DNA of 64,000 bases from a virus. A model generated the notes under the pieces. That model had not been told where the DNA came from, did not search any database, and saw nothing but the letters and a program-made list of their open reading frames with translations. Numbering within the stretch: position 1 is the stretch's first letter; each line of letters opens with the position of its first letter. The stretch lies in the IMG/VR virus record IMGVR_UViG_3300042567_002119, positions 26,568 to 90,567 of that record; one strand, written 5' to 3'. The position numbers and the translations under genes are program-made. This document shows positions 25,511-33,081 of the stretch, piece after piece.

Positions 25511-26014
25511 ATGAAAAAATTAGCAATCCTATTCGCAATCCTAATCTCAATCTCTGCCCAAGCGCAACAAGTTAGATCTAGTAGATTAGACTCTTTGATC
25601 TGGCAAGAAATTAACGTGTACCGTTTGGGCTTGGGTGGTTCACCAGTAACCAAATTCAATAATGGTGCTTTACGTAAAAGAAGTTATCAGTTAACTAATC
25701 TTAATGCAGGTAGACCTGAAATTGATCATACCCGTGGAGACAGTACTTTTGTTGGATATAATACTGAGTGTATCTACATGTATAAGACTAGTGGGACAAC
25801 TGTTTCTAAAAAATACAGTGTGAATGCTTTAACTGATGAGGTATTGCAGGAAATCGCAAAAATTGTGGTACAGGCTTGGATCGATTCGCCTAATCATAAT
25901 TTTAGAATTGCAAGTAAATTTGCAGCTGAGTCAACGATTACCACAGTTATGGAATTTGGCAAAGACTCATTTAGAGTAACTGCATCTTACCATGCACTAG
26001 ATAAAAAGTATTAA
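25511..26014 (+). CDS. Secreted CAP-like protein, second copy
   Basis: Signal peptide MKKLAILFAILISISAQAQ, then a diverged CAP-like domain: WQEINVYRLGLGGSPVTKF, AWIDSPNHNFRIASKF and a C-terminal strand. It lacks some His/Glu residues seen in the copy at 23214. Same upstream region and same position opposite a late gene, consistent with local duplication. Confidence 0.75.
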   Translation: MKKLAILFAILISISAQAQQVRSSRLDSLIWQEINVYRLGLGGSPVTKFNNGALRKRSYQLTNLNAGRPEIDHTRGDSTFVGYNTECIYMYKTSGTTVSKKYSVNALTDEVLQEIAKIVVQAWIDSPNHNFRIASKFAAESTITTVMEFGKDSFRVTASYHALDKKY

Positions 26015-26032
26015 GTAAAACACTAATCAAAT

Positions 26033-26066
26033 AAAAAAGGGACTGATATTTCTATCGGTCCCTTTG
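26033..26066. terminator. Intrinsic terminator, likely bidirectional
   Basis: AGGGACTGATA and TATCGGTCCCT pair (one G-T) around a 4-base loop, between convergent genes. Confidence 0.85.
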
Positions 26067-26085
26067 TGTATTAAGTTTAAACTTA

Positions 26086-27339
26086 TTATTTAGCGGCTGC
26101 TGCAGTTAAAGTAAGTTTCAATTCAAAGAATTGAGCTTTTCCTCTAACGTTAGTAGTTGCATTTCCAGTTGAAACAGCAGTAGTCTTAGTAGTTTCTACA
26201 GCTTTAGGCTTAACTGCATTTTTTTCAATGTTTAGGTCAACGAAACGGTCAGCTGCATTTGCAGGTTGACCACTTGCACCGATTGACCATGCAACTTCGT
26301 ATGCATCAAAACCTGGATGTCCTTTTGCTTTAAGTCCAGAGTTAAGAGCATTCATGAAAGCAACACCACGACGGTAAGCAAGATCTTGATTTTTAGTTGC
26401 ATCATCCTTTGGAGTTACTGCACCAGTTCCGTCAGCCTTAGGCATTTGTTTACCGTTCCATTCAGTACTTGCACCAGAAGTTAAAGTAAATTTATCAGGG
26501 CGTGATCCTGCTGGGAATTTAGCTAAACATAACTCTACTGCTTTTGCAACCTCAGCTTGAATAGCTGGAGTAACTTGGTCAGAACCAGCTGCGAATTCTG
26601 CAGCGAATTTGCCAGTAACTGCATCGGAACCTCCAGTTTGAGCAACGTCTACTTTAAGATCCTTACCTGCAGCAAGGTCGCCAAGTAATTGTTGAGTGTA
26701 CAAATATAGATTGTCAGCGTCTACTACTGGAGTAGTTGTAATATCTAGGTAACCGTCTTCTCCCATTCTTTGGCTCAAGATGAATTGACCTTGACCCATT
26801 TCAAATGCATTTTGGTTATATGCGTTAACAAATCCCAACAACATACCTGTACTAGAGGTTGCTTTACTCCAACGTGGATCAGTATCAATTTCCAGTGAAT
26901 TAATCCCAATTCGACCCTGAGTCATGATTCTACCTGTACCGTCAGCTCCAGGATTGTAGTCCACCGTTGTTTTGCTGTAGGCAATTTTTGATTGACCTGC
27001 AATCAAACTATCAAGAGTAGCGGTAACTACTTCGTCTAGGCTCTTACCGCCAAAGATTCCCAAGAAACCTTTTTTAGCCGTTTGGCCGTGTTTAGCAAGG
27101 CTTCCCAAAATTTCTTGATGAGCCTCTTTCTTTTTAATGTTTTGGATGTTAGACTTTGCAACCTCTTGCGTGAATAGTCTAAATTGTGCTCCAGCTTGAC
27201 TTGCGATGTACTGATCGTATTTTGCCTCGTCAATGCTAAAGTCATCAGTACTGAGAGTAACTGAATCGATTGACCAGTTTTCGTTTATAGCGTTTAGGTT
27301 TTCGTTTAACCATTGGCTATAGCCTTTAATTAAGTTCAT
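26086..27339 (-). CDS. Tagged protein with OmpA-like C-terminal region, 417 aa
   Basis: The tag MNLIKGYSQWLNENLNAI is followed by a helical middle and an OmpA-like C-terminal region (about 240-385): FAAGSDQVTPAIQAEVAKAV, then DLAYRRGVAFMNALNSGL and DRFVDLNIEKN. It has the same layout as the 539-aa protein upstream, suggesting paralogy. Probable internal virion protein; peptidoglycan contact inferred from the domain. Confidence 0.65.
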   Translation of the reverse strand: MNLIKGYSQWLNENLNAINENWSIDSVTLSTDDFSIDEAKYDQYIASQAGAQFRLFTQEVAKSNIQNIKKKEAHQEILGSLAKHGQTAKKGFLGIFGGKSLDEVVTATLDSLIAGQSKIAYSKTTVDYNPGADGTGRIMTQGRIGINSLEIDTDPRWSKATSSTGMLLGFVNAYNQNAFEMGQGQFILSQRMGEDGYLDITTTPVVDADNLYLYTQQLLGDLAAGKDLKVDVAQTGGSDAVTGKFAAEFAAGSDQVTPAIQAEVAKAVELCLAKFPAGSRPDKFTLTSGASTEWNGKQMPKADGTGAVTPKDDATKNQDLAYRRGVAFMNALNSGLKAKGHPGFDAYEVAWSIGASGQPANAADRFVDLNIEKNAVKPKAVETTKTTAVSTGNATTNVRGKAQFFELKLTLTAAAAK

Positions 27340-27360
27340 AGTATACTAAAATATTTTAAG

Positions 27361-27368
27361 TTATTTAT
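27361..27368 (-). promoter_or_regulatory. Late-type ATAAATAA promoter box
   Basis: AGATAAATAAC on the minus strand, 21 bases upstream of 27339. Confidence 0.65.
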
Positions 27369-27374
27369 CTTGAG

Positions 27375-27604
27375 CAGGTTCCCATTTTTTTATTACCTGA
27401 ACAGCTTTCCGACTGATTAGGCGACCGTCTCACCGGTACATAATAGTCACGGGTCTTCCGCAGCTTCACAGAGGTCTCCACGTCGCGGCCCCGCCTAGGG
27501 GGTTTTTGCGGCGGTGCAGGCACGCCCAATCTTTTTCAGGCCGGGCGACCAATTGCCGGGATTCTTTGGTACCTTAACCTTAAATCAAAAATAATTTGTT
27601 TAAC
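27375..27604. other. GC-rich non-coding gap
   Basis: About 230 bases with no convincing frame, much richer in G and C than the flanks, with short inverted repeats such as GGCCGGGCGACC. It may contain a structured leader or small RNA for the histone-like gene; nothing specific could be assigned. Confidence 0.4.
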
Positions 27605-27985
27605 ATGAGAAAATCAAAAGCAACCGCAGCTACCAAGGTATCTGCACCAGCGGTAAAGGCCGCAACTCCTTCAACAACAAAGACCGCAAAAACTGCGAAG
27701 TCTAAAAAATCTACTGGGTCTACTGTTTCAGCGGTAACCGTAACAGCTACCGTTTCAACGGGTCGTAATGCTGGCCGTAAAGGTATGAGTTACGCAAAGT
27801 TAACTCCAGCTCAAAAGTTAGAGGTAATCTCTGCTCGCAAACGTCGTGGAGATAACTCAATGGTAGCTACGAAATTAGGGGTAGACTCTAAATTGGTAAG
27901 CGCTGTCGTAACTGGCCGTAAGTCAGACATGCGAGTTATGAATGCCCTATACAATACTGTACGTGGCCGTAAGGTAACTGCATAA
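27605..27985 (+). CDS. Histone H1-like basic protein with HTH-like end
   Basis: The start is the ATG at 27605. The first 60 residues are Ala/Lys/Thr/Ser-rich (KTAKTAKSKKSTGSTVSA), like bacterial H1 or HMf-like tails. The C-terminal half (about 62-125) is a compact helical domain with AQKLEVISARKRRGDNSMVA and a TKLGVDSKLVSAVVTGR helix-turn-helix-like stretch. DNA binding or compaction is likely; nucleoid or packaged-DNA role unknown. Strong terminator follows. Confidence 0.7.
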   Translation: MRKSKATAATKVSAPAVKAATPSTTKTAKTAKSKKSTGSTVSAVTVTATVSTGRNAGRKGMSYAKLTPAQKLEVISARKRRGDNSMVATKLGVDSKLVSAVVTGRKSDMRVMNALYNTVRGRKVTA

Positions 27986-28011
27986 CACAACACTTAGCCC
28001 AAAACAAAGAA

Positions 28012-28040
28012 AGGGGATCCTCAGAAGGGATCCCTTTTTG
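28012..28040 (+). terminator. Intrinsic terminator
   Basis: GGGATCC and GGATCCC around TCAGAA, followed by five T; the loop matches that of the terminator at 41663. Confidence 0.85.
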
Positions 28041-28058
28041 GGGTATATAGATAACTTC

Positions 28059-28151
28059 ATGAAAACGGTATATGTGTGGCTGGGGGTTACCCTGTGGTTC
28101 CTAGCTATTATAGTCTACTCCGGATTGAAGAGGATAGAACGTAGAGGTTAA
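28059..28151 (+). CDS. Tiny membrane peptide, 30 aa
   Basis: ATG at 28059 gives MKTVYVWLGVTLWFLAIIVY then a basic end (KRIERRG). One TM helix. Size and lack of a family make it uncertain. Confidence 0.45.
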   Translation: MKTVYVWLGVTLWFLAIIVYSGLKRIERRG

Positions 28152-28153
28152 GG

Positions 28154-28585
28154 TTATCTTAAGAGATCCAGTCGGGGTACAGATCGCCCGCTGGGTACTT
28201 CCCGCCAGGTCTTGTCTCCCAATTCCCAAATAAGATCTACATCGTGTTCTTTAGCTAGATTCATGATAAACCCGTCAACAAACTCAACATCTCCAGGCTC
28301 GTCGGCCTTGACCATGCGAATAAGTTCAGCCGGTGGATACTCGTACCAAGAGTCCTCACCGTCAGCATTGGGAGCCGGATAGGCCTCCATGAACCAACAC
28401 TTCATAAAGGTTTCTAGATTACCGGAAAAATCCTTTCGACCAATCTTTTCCCAGTCTACCCGGACTATCAGCACACGAAACCCAGGAATGGGAATCCCCA
28501 GCCTATGGAGTTCCATCTGATCGGTGTAATTCTGAGCCGACTCAGTTAGCGCAAATCCATTGAAATCGGTAATATAATTCTGCAT
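28154..28585 (-). CDS. Putative capsid-targeted protein, 143 aa
   Basis: The N-terminus MQNYITDFNGFALTESAQ fits the tag with cleavage after TE. Acidic, Trp-rich body with no known motif. G+C content is clearly higher than that of the tagged genes further left, matching the GC-rich segment it borders. Late box 4 bases upstream. Confidence 0.6.
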   Translation of the reverse strand: MQNYITDFNGFALTESAQNYTDQMELHRLGIPIPGFRVLIVRVDWEKIGRKDFSGNLETFMKCWFMEAYPAPNADGEDSWYEYPPAELIRMVKADEPGDVEFVDGFIMNLAKEHDVDLIWELGDKTWREVPSGRSVPRLDLLR

Positions 28586-28589
28586 GTGG

Positions 28590-28597
28590 TTATTTAT
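28590..28597 (-). promoter_or_regulatory. Late-type TATAAATAA promoter box
   Basis: TATAAATAAC on the minus strand, exact match to the T4 late box, 4 bases before the start at 28585. Confidence 0.7.
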
Positions 28598-28808
28598 ACA
28601 GCCCCTACCCGGGGGAGAATTTGCTCCAGGCAGAGAGTCTAGCTCGGGGAGAATTTCTAAAAAGCTATTAGGTAGACGAGGTTTCCTCGGGTAGTTTAGA
28701 CCGGGAATCCGCAGATACCAAGGACCTCGACGGAAATCGGCTGCATTGGCCAGAGCGCTATTCCCAGGCCGTGGAGAAATCAGAAGAAAGTAAAGTGCAG
28801 CACACCGC

Positions 28809-28941
28809 CTCCTGGAGTACTTTTTTTATGTCAGCAAGGTCACTCCTGGAGCACTTATTCAGCTGCCCGGTACCACTCCTGGAGTCACCTGGGTACTGCT
28901 CCTGGAGTCACCTGGCCGGTGACCCTGGCCGGCTCCTGGGG
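28809..28941. repeat. CTCCTGGAG repeats (five)
   Basis: Copies start at 28809, 28843, 28876, 28899 and 28933 (last CTCCTGGGG). The unit is an inverted repeat, CTCC-T-GGAG. Two copies extend to CTCCTGGAGTCACCTGG. Confidence 0.75.
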
Positions 28942-29071
28942 GCTGTCCTGGCCGGTACTATTCAGCCGGTACTGGACCGGTCCGGCTACTGATCTGGTCC
29001 GGACTCCGGCAGATCTTAGCTAGTTCGGATCCAGCTGGCCGGGTCTAGAGCAGGCTAGTCGTTATTCCGCC

Positions 29072-29129
29072 CGGCCAAAAGTTGTTAGACCCCGCCGAAA
29101 GTTGTTAAGCCCCGCCGAAAATTAGCAAC
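29072..29129. repeat. Three ~20-bp direct repeats (iteron-like)
   Basis: Units beginning at 29072, 29091 and 29111, core CCCGCCGAAAGTTGTTAAG, in direct tandem with a 19-20-bp period. The spacing is near two helical turns, as in replication iterons. Confidence 0.7.
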
Positions 29130-29173
29130 TACCCGTCTTTCTGCTCTAGAGCTTAGAACTTTGGTCTACCGCT

Positions 29174-29515
29174 GTGTATAAGAAATATAATTACAGATTA
29201 GAGATGAGTCAAGTTACAGAGTATTTAGTTGCGGAATTCCTAAGAATTCTAGACCGCAGCGGCCGGGACTGGCACCGTATCCAATGGGCAATACGCGGAT
29301 TGGAAGCAGAGGTCCGGGCGTCAATCGCCCAGGACGATCCTTGGTCCGAGGAGTTAGAAGAGTATTTAGAGTCCAGAATCGTGGAAGCCCTGGTCCTCGC
29401 AAGAACCGAGGCAATAGGCTTAGAGGAGTTTGAATGGGCGCATGAAATAACGGCCAGGCTGGTAGAGCTTGGAATAGAACCTAAAAAAACCGAATCTGAA
29501 TATGTACAATGCTAA
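29174..29515 (+). CDS. Hypothetical protein with UVR-like helices, 113 aa
   Basis: Acidic helical protein; EEFEWAHEITARLVELGIEP resembles a UVR hairpin. An in-frame ATG at 29204 (MSQVTEYLVAEFL) is an alternative start. It overlaps the next gene by 12 to 14 bases. GC-richer than the early block to its right. Confidence 0.6.
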   Translation: MYKKYNYRLEMSQVTEYLVAEFLRILDRSGRDWHRIQWAIRGLEAEVRASIAQDDPWSEELEEYLESRIVEALVLARTEAIGLEEFEWAHEITARLVELGIEPKKTESEYVQC

Positions 29516-29699
29516 CCGACCGGATGTTATAGACCAAGAGATAATTCTCGAGCTTAACGGGCCGGGTCTAATTGACTGGACCGGAATACAGGCCAGACTC
29601 CTGGACAAGAAGATAAATGTAGAACGCGGACTTCTGCATAGACGTTGCAAAGAGCTGTTACGCTCTAGAGCCAGGGAACCTTGGCTATGGAGAGAGTAA
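29504..29699 (+). CDS. Hypothetical protein, 64 aa
   Basis: ATG at about 29502-29504, overlapping the previous gene, gives MYNANRPDVIDQEIILELNG; basic end (HRRCKELLRSRAREPWLW). No family recognised; paired layout suggests translation. Confidence 0.55.
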
Positions 29700-29736
29700 G
29701 ATATAATATTATTAAACAAAAATAACCCATAGGATT

Positions 29737-29955
29737 ATGAATTCAAAAAGAACAGAACAGATTGCAACTATACTTGGAGCTCTAGCGATTGGCTTGCTGG
29801 CTTCTATCGTTGTTGCTTTTCCAGTAAAATGGTTGTGGAACTGGTTGGTACCCGAAATTTTTGGTGCTAAACCAATTAGCGCAGTGCAGGCTTGGGGTCT
29901 AGTATTCCTTGCCCATCTTATTTTTCCAAAGACCAAGTTAGAGTCTAAGAAATAA
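29737..29955 (+). CDS. Small membrane protein, 72 aa
   Basis: Two hydrophobic stretches (about 10-30 and 48-64), Trp-rich turn KWLWNWLVPEIFG, basic tail. Upstream ATATAATATTATTAAAC may be its promoter. Unknown function; common size for phage membrane proteins. Confidence 0.7.
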   Translation: MNSKRTEQIATILGALAIGLLASIVVAFPVKWLWNWLVPEIFGAKPISAVQAWGLVFLAHLIFPKTKLESKK

Positions 29956-29981
29956 GAGTAAATCTTTTTAAAAAATAATAG

Positions 29982-30014
29982 ACCCTGGATTTTTTAGATT
30001 CAGGGTTTTTTATT
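29982..30014. terminator. Intrinsic terminator, likely bidirectional
   Basis: ACCCTGGA and TTCAGGGT pair around TTTTTTAGA, followed by six T. The loop equals the TTTTTTAG element of the early promoters. Confidence 0.75.
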
Positions 30015-30611
30015 TAGGGTCTGCTCGCTTGAAGCCTGCACAGTTAAGCATTTACCCAATGTATTAGATGTTATTGGACCGTAGTGCATAATGCCAATCG
30101 CTAGCGCTGAAGTCGAAGACGGCTTGGCCGGAACCAGATAAGCAATCACTCCGCCGGTAGTCATTTCCCAAGTAAAACCAAAATTAGAGTTTGGGTTCCA
30201 TGCGGTTGAGGTTGAAATCCTAAAAATTCCAACCTCTACTCCAGCTCCAGCCGGTATGGTGGGCGCGGTCTCGTTGGTAAAGATATTAGTTGCGGAAGAG
30301 AAATTTAACTTTCGCTGGCCTGAAATATAGGGCAAGTTAGCAGTTACTCTAGGCCAGCCCAACCAGGACCGGTCAATATTATTATTCAGTGCTTTCCATG
30401 TTATAGTTCCAGTTGTTATCTTTGGGGAATGAACTCCTCGAATAATCAACGCGTTAAATTTAACGGTTGTCGTATTGGTATTTGTTAATCTAATCAGGAA
30501 GTCTGCCGTGTTTTCAGTTGAGGCTAACCATTCCATGTCTAGTCTGATTGAGACGGTTGGCGCGATGCTAGTTAACTCTTGTAATCTTTGGGTCTTTTTG
30601 TCTATACTCAT
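30000..30611 (-). CDS. Hypothetical beta-rich protein, 203 aa
   Basis: Thr/Asn/Ala-rich, predicted mainly beta strand (TADFLIRLTNTNTTTVKFNA). Composition resembles virion decoration or tail proteins. Ends inside the terminator. No family recognised. Confidence 0.6.
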   Translation of the reverse strand: MSIDKKTQRLQELTSIAPTVSIRLDMEWLASTENTADFLIRLTNTNTTTVKFNALIIRGVHSPKITTGTITWKALNNNIDRSWLGWPRVTANLPYISGQRKLNFSSATNIFTNETAPTIPAGAGVEVGIFRISTSTAWNPNSNFGFTWEMTTGGVIAYLVPAKPSSTSALAIGIMHYGPITSNTLGKCLTVQASSEQTLNKKP

Positions 30612-30677
30612 TGTTTTTATTATTTTTTAAATTTGAGCTAGACGTTTCAACAACGGTTATACTTTTATATATTACCG

Positions 30678-30743
30678 GTTAATAACTCTACTGAAAATAA
30701 TTCACAAAAAGTTTTTGGGTCTCAAAGATTAGTATTATATTTA
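30678..30743 (+). promoter_or_regulatory. Early host-like promoter with GTTAATAAC element
   Basis: GTTAATAAC at 30678, then AAAATAATTCACAAAAAG, a GTCTCAAAG segment and TATATTTA at 30736. Upstream of the gene at 30771. Confidence 0.75.
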
Positions 30744-30770
30744 CAGTATAACCAATTAAACTACAGTACT

Positions 30771-30998
30771 ATGGGCAATGAAGTAATCGCAAAAGACAAG
30801 CAGGACTGGTGGAGACTTGTAAGACAGGATCTAGCCCAGTGGAATCTAAAAAACCACAATGAAGATAACCTAAGTATTCAAGATTGGATAGGCGAGGTGG
30901 GTCCGAAGATCCACGGAGGTATTGCGTTTAGAGACAGATACGGAGATTGGGATGTATCCCTTTCGGACCATGATGAAGATGAAGAAGACTCTTGGTAA
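30771..30998 (+). CDS. Early small protein, 75 aa
   Basis: Trp-rich acidic protein beginning MGNEVIAKDKQDWWRLVRQD, with a DHDEDEEDSW end. First gene behind the leftmost early promoter. Unknown; acidic DNA-mimic-like composition is only suggestive. Confidence 0.7.
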   Translation: MGNEVIAKDKQDWWRLVRQDLAQWNLKNHNEDNLSIQDWIGEVGPKIHGGIAFRDRYGDWDVSLSDHDEDEEDSW

Positions 30999-31000
30999 TT

Positions 31001-31065
31001 GTTAATAACTTCTGAAAAATAAATCACAAAAAGTTTTTTAGTCTCAAAAGTTCTTGTTATATTTA
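31001..31065 (+). promoter_or_regulatory. Early host-like promoter with GTTAATAAC element
   Basis: GTTAATAAC at 31001 and TATATTTA at 31058, 57 bases apart; TTTTTTAGTCTCAAAAG lies between. Confidence 0.8.
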
Positions 31066-31099
31066 CTTTATAAATCAAACCAATTAAAAACAAAACATT

Positions 31100-31240
31100 A
31101 TGAAAAAGGGAATTATCTTAGAAGGAGTTATGATGGTATGGGCGTTCACGCTAATGGCAATGGTCGTAGTAGGAATTGGATACGCAGCATTTAATGTCTT
31201 AACTGGAAACGTACACGGAACTGCAAGTTTTGAATTTTAA
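31100..31240 (+). CDS. Tiny membrane protein, 46 aa
   Basis: ATG at 31100; one long hydrophobic helix (MMVWAFTLMAMVVVGIGYAA). First gene behind an early promoter, so probably real. Possible early membrane effector; no family. Confidence 0.6.
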   Translation: MKKGIILEGVMMVWAFTLMAMVVVGIGYAAFNVLTGNVHGTASFEF

Positions 31241-31258
31241 CCCGTAAAATCTAGCGAC

Positions 31259-31435
31259 ATGACAGACAGACAAAAAGCAGTAGCCAGCCTTGAAAATCTT
31301 AGAGCACAAGGAATTCAAGAATCAGCGATACTCGATTTCATTATTAACGATTACCTAACCGGTTCAGAAGCAAGAGCCACGTTAGTAGCAGCAGAGTTAG
31401 AGTTACTTCCATTTACTGGATTCGAAGAAGATTAA
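31259..31435 (+). CDS. Small acidic protein, 58 aa
   Basis: ATG at 31259; MTDRQKAVASLENLRAQGIQ, helical, ending FTGFEED. Nineteen bases after the membrane peptide. Unknown. Confidence 0.6.
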   Translation: MTDRQKAVASLENLRAQGIQESAILDFIINDYLTGSEARATLVAAELELLPFTGFEED

Positions 31436-31459
31436 CCATTACTGAAGAACTGATGTACT

Positions 31460-31488
31460 GGGCCGAGAGATCGGCCCTTTCTTTTTTT
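31460..31488 (+). terminator. Intrinsic terminator
   Basis: GGGCCGA and TCGGCCC with a GAGA tetraloop-like turn, then TTTCTTTTTTT. Confidence 0.85.
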
Positions 31489-31503
31489 GGTAAGATATAC
31501 TTT

Positions 31504-32451
31504 ATGAAGAAGATAGATTCAAAGAATATAGTTAGAACAGTTGCTGATAACCGCGAAAGCTTTAACCGGTATTTGCAGGAAATCCGCCGGACTCCGGTTC
31601 TCTCGAGCGAGGAAGAGATAGCATTGTTTAGGCGGTTTAAAGCTGGAGACCCGACCGCGGAACAGCGGATTATAAAAGCGAATCTGCTTTTTGTAATTAC
31701 GGTTGCCAAACAGTATTCAAGCCTAGTCAACAAGACCAGCCTAACACTGGAAGATCTGGTTTCTGAAGGTAATCTTGGTCTGGTCAAGGCGGTTCACAGG
31801 TTCGAGCCGGACCGTGGGTTTAAGTTTATATCATACGCGGTTTTTTGGATTAAACAAGCAATACTAGATTGTCTTCAACATAATGTCAAGACGGTTCGTG
31901 TTCCAAACTCTGCCCAACTAATTGTAACTCGGGCTCTAAAAGCGGCGGAGCAGGTTGAGCACAAGACCGAGCGTAGCGCAACGTTTGAAGAAATAGCAGA
32001 TATCGTAGCGGCGGATCCAGCAATGTCAGATACCAAGGTAACTGCGTCTAGAATAGCTGAGGTCTTAACCGCAACAAGTTGGGAAAAGAGTCTTAATCAA
32101 AAGATAGACCCGGACTCGAACGAAGAATTTATAGACAGCCTTGCTTCAAGTATATCAACTGATTCAGATCTGCTTGGTCTCGAGAAAGAGTCTGTGGTTG
32201 AAGCAATGCTCAAAACCTTGAAAGGAGATAATCGCTTGTTTATAGTAAAGCATTACGGTCTCGATGGATACCAACCGACTCCAATAAAGACAATAGCGGA
32301 AGAATTCGATTGCAGTGTCGAGACGGTTAGACAACGGATTAAATTATCTTTTAAATTATTAAAGAAGAATCAAAAAGATAAGTTAAGATATTTTAATCCT
32401 AATTTCCGAGAGTCAGCCATTGCATATACCCCGTTTGGCAGCGGTTGGTAA
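31504..32451 (+). CDS. Sigma-70 family RNA polymerase sigma factor
   Basis: The start is the ATG at 31504, after the terminator. 315 residues: region 1.2/2 (FNRYLQEIRRTPVLSSEEEI), region 2.3-2.4 (FISYAVFWIKQAIL), region 3, and region 4 (TPIKTIAEEFDCSVETVRQR). The N-terminal 1.1 region is absent, like group 2/3 or phage sigma factors. It would redirect host RNA polymerase to phage promoters. One of three sigma factors in the window. Confidence 0.92.
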   Translation: MKKIDSKNIVRTVADNRESFNRYLQEIRRTPVLSSEEEIALFRRFKAGDPTAEQRIIKANLLFVITVAKQYSSLVNKTSLTLEDLVSEGNLGLVKAVHRFEPDRGFKFISYAVFWIKQAILDCLQHNVKTVRVPNSAQLIVTRALKAAEQVEHKTERSATFEEIADIVAADPAMSDTKVTASRIAEVLTATSWEKSLNQKIDPDSNEEFIDSLASSISTDSDLLGLEKESVVEAMLKTLKGDNRLFIVKHYGLDGYQPTPIKTIAEEFDCSVETVRQRIKLSFKLLKKNQKDKLRYFNPNFRESAIAYTPFGSGW

Positions 32452-32454
32452 ATT

Positions 32455-32509
32455 GTTAATAACTCTAGGATAAAATATTTTCTAGTATCAAAGATTATTA
32501 TTATATTTG
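32455..32509 (+). promoter_or_regulatory. Early host-like promoter with GTTAATAAC element
   Basis: GTTAATAAC at 32455 and TATATTTG at 32502; the spacing is 47, about one helical turn less than at the other sites. Confidence 0.75.
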
Positions 32510-32535
32510 TATTATAACAACTAAAACCAGAAACC

Positions 32536-32706
32536 ATGCAAAAATTCTTAGCTAAATTATTCTTTGGAGAACCACAAGGAGAAACAATTGATTTAACGTA
32601 CGGAACTCTACGCGTTGCGCGCACAGTCGAGCCGGACGAGAAATTAGGATTCAACGAGTTTTGGACCAGCGTCTATGCGGAAAACAAAAGATTAAACGGA
32701 TACTAA
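32536..32706 (+). CDS. Early small protein, 56 aa
   Basis: ATG at 32536; MQKFLAKLFFGEPQGETIDL, ending AENKRLNGY. Directly behind an early promoter. Unknown. Confidence 0.65.
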   Translation: MQKFLAKLFFGEPQGETIDLTYGTLRVARTVEPDEKLGFNEFWTSVYAENKRLNGY

Positions 32707-32729
32707 GCTATCCGAATCTCTTTCTCTAG

Positions 32730-32758
32730 AAGCCGGGTCCAATGGGTCCGGCTTTTTA
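32730..32758 (+). terminator. Intrinsic terminator
   Basis: AGCCGG and CCGGCT close a hairpin over GTCCAATGGGT, followed by five T. Confidence 0.75.
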
Positions 32759-32766
32759 GTATAATA
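32758..32766 (+). promoter_or_regulatory. AGTATAATA-class promoter
   Basis: AGTATAATA directly after the terminator, 31 bases before the ATG at 32798. Confidence 0.6.
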
Positions 32767-32797
32767 ATTATATAACAAACGGAAGGAGAAACAGACC

Positions 32798-33076
32798 ATG
32801 CAAAATATAAGCTCAGATAAAACAAAGATCTTATTGGATTTAACCGATCTAGCACAGAGCTTGATTATCGGCGGTCTAAAAAAACAAGAACCTGAATTAT
32901 TGGTAATCGGCAAGACTCTACTCGCAGCAATTGGTGCAGTAGAAACGGAAGAAGGAATTCAGCTTTTGGAATCTATGATTAAAGAATATTCTGCTCGAGC
33001 AAACGAGCCGGTGCAGAAGAAAGAAGAAGACTCGTTAAGCTCAATGCTTGCTGGTCTTGGAATAAGTCTTAACTAA
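32798..33076 (+). CDS. Hypothetical helical protein, 92 aa
   Basis: Helical, acidic-basic mixture (LLDLTDLAQSLIIGGLKKQE). Followed after 5 bases by a tRNA-like element, so both may be on one transcript. Unknown. Confidence 0.65.
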   Translation: MQNISSDKTKILLDLTDLAQSLIIGGLKKQEPELLVIGKTLLAAIGAVETEEGIQLLESMIKEYSARANEPVQKKEEDSLSSMLAGLGISLN

Positions 33077-33081
33077 GACAA

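Larger units (their letters stand above)
28600..29173. other. GC-rich non-coding region with repeats
   Basis: About 570 bases without a convincing gene. It holds five copies of CTCCTGGAG or a close variant (28809-28941), dense CCGG words, and three roughly 20-bp direct repeats near its right end. Candidate origin, packaging or recombination region, or a recently acquired segment; the sequence alone does not decide. Confidence 0.5.

Noticed and set aside
28771-28992. 73-codon plus-strand frame in the GC-rich region.
   Set aside because: It is produced by the CTCCTGGAG repeats, has no promoter or family, and an unnatural composition.
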